From: QQUD01 sp039029915
GTDB taxonomy: Bacteria; Chloroflexota; Anaerolineae; Promineifilales; Promineifilaceae
DNA length: 8,027 nt
Reading direction: 5' to 3'
Assembly (NCBI GenBank): GCA_039029915.1
Contig: JBCCFD010000382.1
Coordinates: 1 to 8,027 of the forward strand
Below are positions 6,601-8,027 of this stretch, in pieces. Each line of letters starts with the position of its first letter. Position 1 is the stretch's first letter. The notes below the pieces were generated by a model. It did no database searches and was not told the DNA's origin. It saw nothing but the letters and a program-made list of their open reading frames with translations. Position numbers and translations under genes: made by a program.

Positions 6601-6993
6601 CTCCTGTTTATGGCTAATTTAGCAGATTGCGAGCGGCAAGATGGGGCAGTTGAACAAGGTCTGCGCTGGATCAACCGAGCCAAAACAATACAAATCGCAG
6701 ACGCGCCGGCCCAATATCTAGTCAGGTTTCTGCGCGTCGAAGGTGATTTACTACTGGCGAAAAACCAAATACCAGAGGCGCTTAGCTGCTACGAGGAAGC
6801 CCTCTCTTTGTTGAGTGAAAATAAGCGCTACGACCGGGTACCGCTCCTTCTTGGCATGGCCCACTGTTTTGTGCAATTGTCAAAACTGGAGCAGGCTCAT
6901 GCTCTGCTACAGGACGGGATTGCCCTCGGTCAGGCAACTGGCCGCACGGCTTTTGTGGTTCAAGGTGAGAAACTGCTTGAGCAAATCAAGTAA
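3700..6993 (+). CDS. SARP/AfsR-like transcriptional activator with BTAD, NB-ARC (STAND) ATPase and TPR array
   Basis: The 1097-residue protein likely senses a signal, oligomerises with ATP and activates transcription. Residues 3-100 form an OmpR/SARP-like winged helix (LFLFGPPQISIG, then the recognition-helix region SADSARNNLRRELSLLKK at 56-73). Residues about 120-248 are the BTAD domain. A Gln/Lys-rich linker (250-275) leads to the STAND core: Walker A GQGGMGKT (308-315), Walker B LLILDN with Asp392, the VVTSRE arginine motif (417-422), GGSPLA (493-498) and a winged-helix segment (545-578). His603 sits in an MHD-like position (RYYLHQYTKQ). Roughly seven TPR-like helical pairs fill about 755-1090. 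There is no C-terminal LuxR domain, so DNA contact is N-terminal, as in AfsR. I chose ATG 3700 because the family's beta-strand begins at once. An in-frame TTG at 3664 would add 12 unlikely residues. Its closest neighbour is the divergent secreted barrel protein. Confidence 0.93.
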   Translation: MAHKLFLFGPPQISIGERAIPFKRRKGLALLAYLAVEQQPQSRETLEGLLWPEFSADSARNNLRRELSLLKKQLEAPLIQADTLQIGLNPEIEFWVDTNSFQTEIEALETTQQTIETDQQAKQLAEAISVYRNDFLAGFNLPNCIAFEDWHSAQRSRLQQLLMEGLSSLVNWHVAQSHYELALDFARQNVTADPLDEAAQHALIQTLALTGQKTAAIRQYDQYKALLWEELRVEPEKDLSDLFDSIRDNKIQKQQQRKPQTQLKPSETRVISHNLPLQATKLLGREQEIVEITNRLQDPNCRLVTITGQGGMGKTVLAAEVGRSLLEQASSKQSIFDKIYLIPLQAITQKRDLYRSIVAGLDIQLQVGTGENALEGQLVRYLNKRAILLILDNFEQLVSHAGLLATLITSTQRLKIVVTSRETLSLSDEWVYPLNGLPYPDNQNLSEKSLAGENILKTYSAMALFVANALRVQKDFDWRSDKKSVAEICQLVGGSPLAIKLAASWTRLLPVAKVVEQIKKNLDFLTAQSRDVPQRHQSMRAIINHSWELLSAPEQETLQKLSLLYSGFTYETAEAVADASLGHLASLIDKSFLVVENGRYYLHQYTKQFAAEKLKESGQQAEISDASASYYLQLLAAQRPAIHGPHPNIPLQTIQIEYENIIQALSQTVFRKNIIPDWQVIDVLIDYHEHAGPFARYTNFKKAIDHFDESSTPEPNPSRLLNIMSGYLINALTHSSAQDEEKILRRMATLATRINNSLADAIYNYTAGISHRYQRHYAQATAVFDEALTKVNLYLQETPTSTQAHSLKIKILQDMGDVLGWQDQFDSAIDRLQSALALTPRDDVRTNAITHSFLGTIYYHMESFDLASDSWGLAAEQFEKIGEKSRTGRTLGNWSAALLYQNKLEEALTSCLRAIDFLEAGADFRSLAITRDALGEIYLSMGQTADAKACFHYALDWASQEQIQNEQLLFMANLADCERQDGAVEQGLRWINRAKTIQIADAPAQYLVRFLRVEGDLLLAKNQIPEALSCYEEALSLLSENKRYDRVPLLLGMAHCFVQLSKLEQAHALLQDGIALGQATGRTAFVVQGEKLLEQIK

Positions 6994-7110
6994 CGGCCGT
7001 TTCCCACAAAAAGCGACTCCAGCATGATGCGATTTTTGAATTATTGGGGAAAATAGTAACGGCCAACTCAAATATTAATATTGTAAAAATCGGGGCCTTT
7101 TCATCCACTT

Positions 7111-7131
7111 GGCTAACGTGACACGCCAGCC
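7111..7131 (-). terminator. Hairpin downstream of the phosphotransferase gene (weak terminator candidate)
   Basis: In minus-strand RNA, GGCUGGCGU (7131-7123) pairs with ACGUUAGCC (7119-7111) as nine continuous pairs, two of them G-U, around a 3-nt loop. The plus-strand RNA cannot form the two middle pairs, so the structure favours the minus transcript. It lies 31 bp past the phosphotransferase stop. No T run follows directly (a run of five Ts comes about 20 nt later), so termination is uncertain. The rest of the 169-bp convergent gap (6994-7162) shows no gene and no clear terminator for the regulator. Confidence 0.3.
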
Positions 7132-7162
7132 CTTCTCCTAATCCGATAGTGAAAAATATGCC

Positions 7163-7927
7163 TCATGGACCATGGTTGATGTTGTTCCTTTTCTCACTAA
7201 TCGCCCGAACTTCAGCCAGTCTCTTTTTAGAATAATCATCATCCCAACAAACGGCCGCTTCCCACGCAGACGACGCTTGAGAAGCAATATCGTACATGTC
7301 ATCATCGAGGCCAGCCGCGTTGTGGGGCAAAACGAGGTCGAGTTCAGGCACATCGATGTGAGATTCATCCCAATCGATCAGCGCCACGCGGTCTTTGGTA
7401 ATGAGAATGTTTCGCGGATTGGGATCGCCGTGAACAACGGCCGTTTGCCGCCCACTCAGACGCGCCCAAGCGGCTCTACACCGCGCCACCCCTTCCTGCG
7501 GCATCGCATTGAGATCAACTTTTGTACCAGATGTTTCGTGAAGGAGGTCTAACGAGGAGCGCCACCCCGGGCGCTGAGGCCACTCTCGCGTCAGTTGGTG
7601 AAGGCGTCGGAGCGTTTCAGCAACCCGTTGCCAATCCGCTTCTGTTTCGGGAGGCTCCCCTTCAACGTAGGTCATCACCACTAGTCCGTTGGCAAATAGC
7701 TTGCCTGCCATCGTTGGAATTGGGACCGGTACAGCAAAGCCGTTTTGATCAAGATAACTAAGAAGCCTCATTTCCCAATCAAGATCCTTATCACTCCGCT
7801 TCCCCAACCGACCAACAGCCAGCTTTCCATCAATGCGGACGCTCCACACGTCATTCGCCACTCCCCCACTAAGCGGCTCGATTTGAGCAGCACTGTTACC
7901 CCACAATTTTAATGATTCCCAACCCAA
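7163..7927 (-). CDS. Phosphotransferase of the aminoglycoside phosphotransferase (APH) / choline kinase-like fold
   Basis: The 254-residue protein starts at TTG 7927, supported by AAGGAG six bases upstream; no ATG exists until codon 53. It has the two-lobe APH layout: the N-lobe carries a glycine-rich turn (LSGGVANDVWSVR, 19-31), then the hinge VVMTYVEGEPP (83-93). The catalytic loop is VVHGDPNPRNILI (164-176), with Asp168 as the likely catalytic base and Asn173 as metal ligand. The second metal motif LIDWDES (183-189) contains Asp185. The family transfers phosphate from ATP (or GTP) to a hydroxyl of aminoglycosides, macrolides, choline, homoserine or other small molecules. The substrate cannot be assigned, and an antibiotic-resistance role should not be assumed for an environmental chromosomal copy. 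At 254 residues it is slightly short but keeps all core motifs. It converges on the regulator gene and is probably a separate unit. Confidence 0.92.
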   Translation of the reverse strand: MGWESLKLWGNSAAQIEPLSGGVANDVWSVRIDGKLAVGRLGKRSDKDLDWEMRLLSYLDQNGFAVPVPIPTMAGKLFANGLVVMTYVEGEPPETEADWQRVAETLRRLHQLTREWPQRPGWRSSLDLLHETSGTKVDLNAMPQEGVARCRAAWARLSGRQTAVVHGDPNPRNILITKDRVALIDWDESHIDVPELDLVLPHNAAGLDDDMYDIASQASSAWEAAVCWDDDYSKKRLAEVRAISEKRNNINHGP

Positions 7928-7933
7928 AATTTT

Positions 7934-7939
7934 CTCCTT
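7934..7939 (-). promoter_or_regulatory. Strong Shine-Dalgarno that fixes a TTG start
   Basis: AAGGAG on the minus strand (7939-7934) lies six bases before TTG 7927-7925, the best ribosome site in the window. It decides the start of the phosphotransferase, since the next in-frame ATG would remove most of the N-lobe. Confidence 0.75.
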
Positions 7940-7965
7940 GTGACTACTCTAATTTCAAATATCGA

Positions 7966-7992
7966 AATATATGGGGGAACGGCCGTTGTCTA
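7966..7992 (-). promoter_or_regulatory. Candidate promoter for the phosphotransferase gene
   Basis: On the minus strand TAGACA (7992-7987, five of six matches to TTGACA) and TATATT (7971-7966, five of six matches to TATAAT) are 15 bp apart, shorter than the ideal 17. An ACGGCCGT octamer overlaps the last -35 base and fills half of the spacer. The leader would be about 30 nt and include the AAGGAG site. Confidence 0.3.
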
Positions 7993-7996
7993 ATCT

Positions 7997-8026
7997 TTGA
8001 CAGGCCACATTCGTTCGCACTAATAA
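7997..8026 (+). promoter_or_regulatory. Possible divergent plus-strand promoter at the right edge
   Basis: A perfect TTGACA (7997-8002) is followed 18 bp later by TAATAA (8021-8026), a poor -10 match. If real it would serve a plus-strand gene beyond the window. The evidence is essentially the -35 alone. Confidence 0.15.
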
Positions 8027-8027
8027 C

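Larger units (their letters stand above)
1171..7986. repeat. Family of palindromic octamers ACGGCCGT (eight scattered copies)
   Basis: Exact copies begin at 1171, 2630, 3594, 5489, 6040, 6993, 7437 and 7979. The copies at 5489, 6993, 7437 and 7979 extend to the 10-bp palindrome AACGGCCGTT, and every copy has A before or T after the octamer. Near copies sharing CGGCCG lie at 414, 1673 and 7252. Chance predicts about 0.12 octamers in a window of this size and composition. Copies occur in genes on both strands and between genes, so this is a short motif family rather than one element. The coordinates given here span the first to the last copy. Confidence 0.85.

Noticed and set aside
7000..7052. 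TTTCCC / GGGAAA pairing downstream of the regulator as a terminator
   Set aside because: There are only six pairs across a loop of about 40 bases, and no T tract follows.
7071..7082. Perfect 12-bp palindrome AATATTAATATT between the convergent genes
   Set aside because: It is pure A/T and so likely by chance or weak in function, and it has no stem strength for a terminator.
7138..7368. Minus-strand frame overlapping the 3' end of the phosphotransferase
   Set aside because: It is out of frame with a complete kinase and rich in Thr, Met and Leu without motifs: a shadow of the real gene.
7172..7552. Plus-strand frame opposite the phosphotransferase
   Set aside because: It is antisense to the catalytic motifs and shows no recognisable domain.

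Overview
This 8-kb window looks like chromosomal DNA from an uncultured bacterium of middling GC content. My best guess is Chloroflexota (Anaerolineae or a relative). The guess rests on the giant SARP/STAND/TPR regulator, the berberine-bridge-type flavoprotein and the secreted allene-oxide-cyclase-like protein occurring together. It is inference from gene content, not from a marker gene. I see no RNA genes, CRISPR array, insertion sequence or phage gene.

Layout. On the minus strand, reading right to left from the divergent region near 3500-3700, four genes lie in a row: a secreted allene-oxide-cyclase/dirigent-like barrel protein (2909-3499), a cytoplasmic FAD oxidoreductase of the BBE/6-hydroxynicotine oxidase type (1402-2823), a six-helix membrane protein of unknown role (684-1268), and the N-terminal 184 residues of a CocE/NonD serine hydrolase that runs off the left edge (1-552). 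The gaps of 85, 133 and 131 bp each hold a hairpin or palindrome, so this is not a tightly packed operon. The last gap also carries a terminator-like hairpin and a plausible promoter for the hydrolase.

On the plus strand, divergent from that row, is a 1097-residue transcriptional activator (3700-6993): an OmpR/SARP-like winged helix, a BTAD domain, an NB-ARC-type STAND ATPase and a TPR array. Convergent with it is a minus-strand aminoglycoside-phosphotransferase-fold kinase (7163-7927) with a TTG start.

The likeliest functional unit is the divergent pair: the regulator facing the secreted barrel protein and the FAD oxidase. The 200 bp between them hold a 38-bp dyad, an 8-bp direct repeat with an exact 11-bp period (the spacing SARP-type regulators are known to use) and a promoter that would start the regulator mRNA on the A of its ATG. 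Across the whole window the palindromic octamer ACGGCCGT occurs eight times, roughly 65 times more often than chance, which suggests a HIP1-like genome-wide motif.
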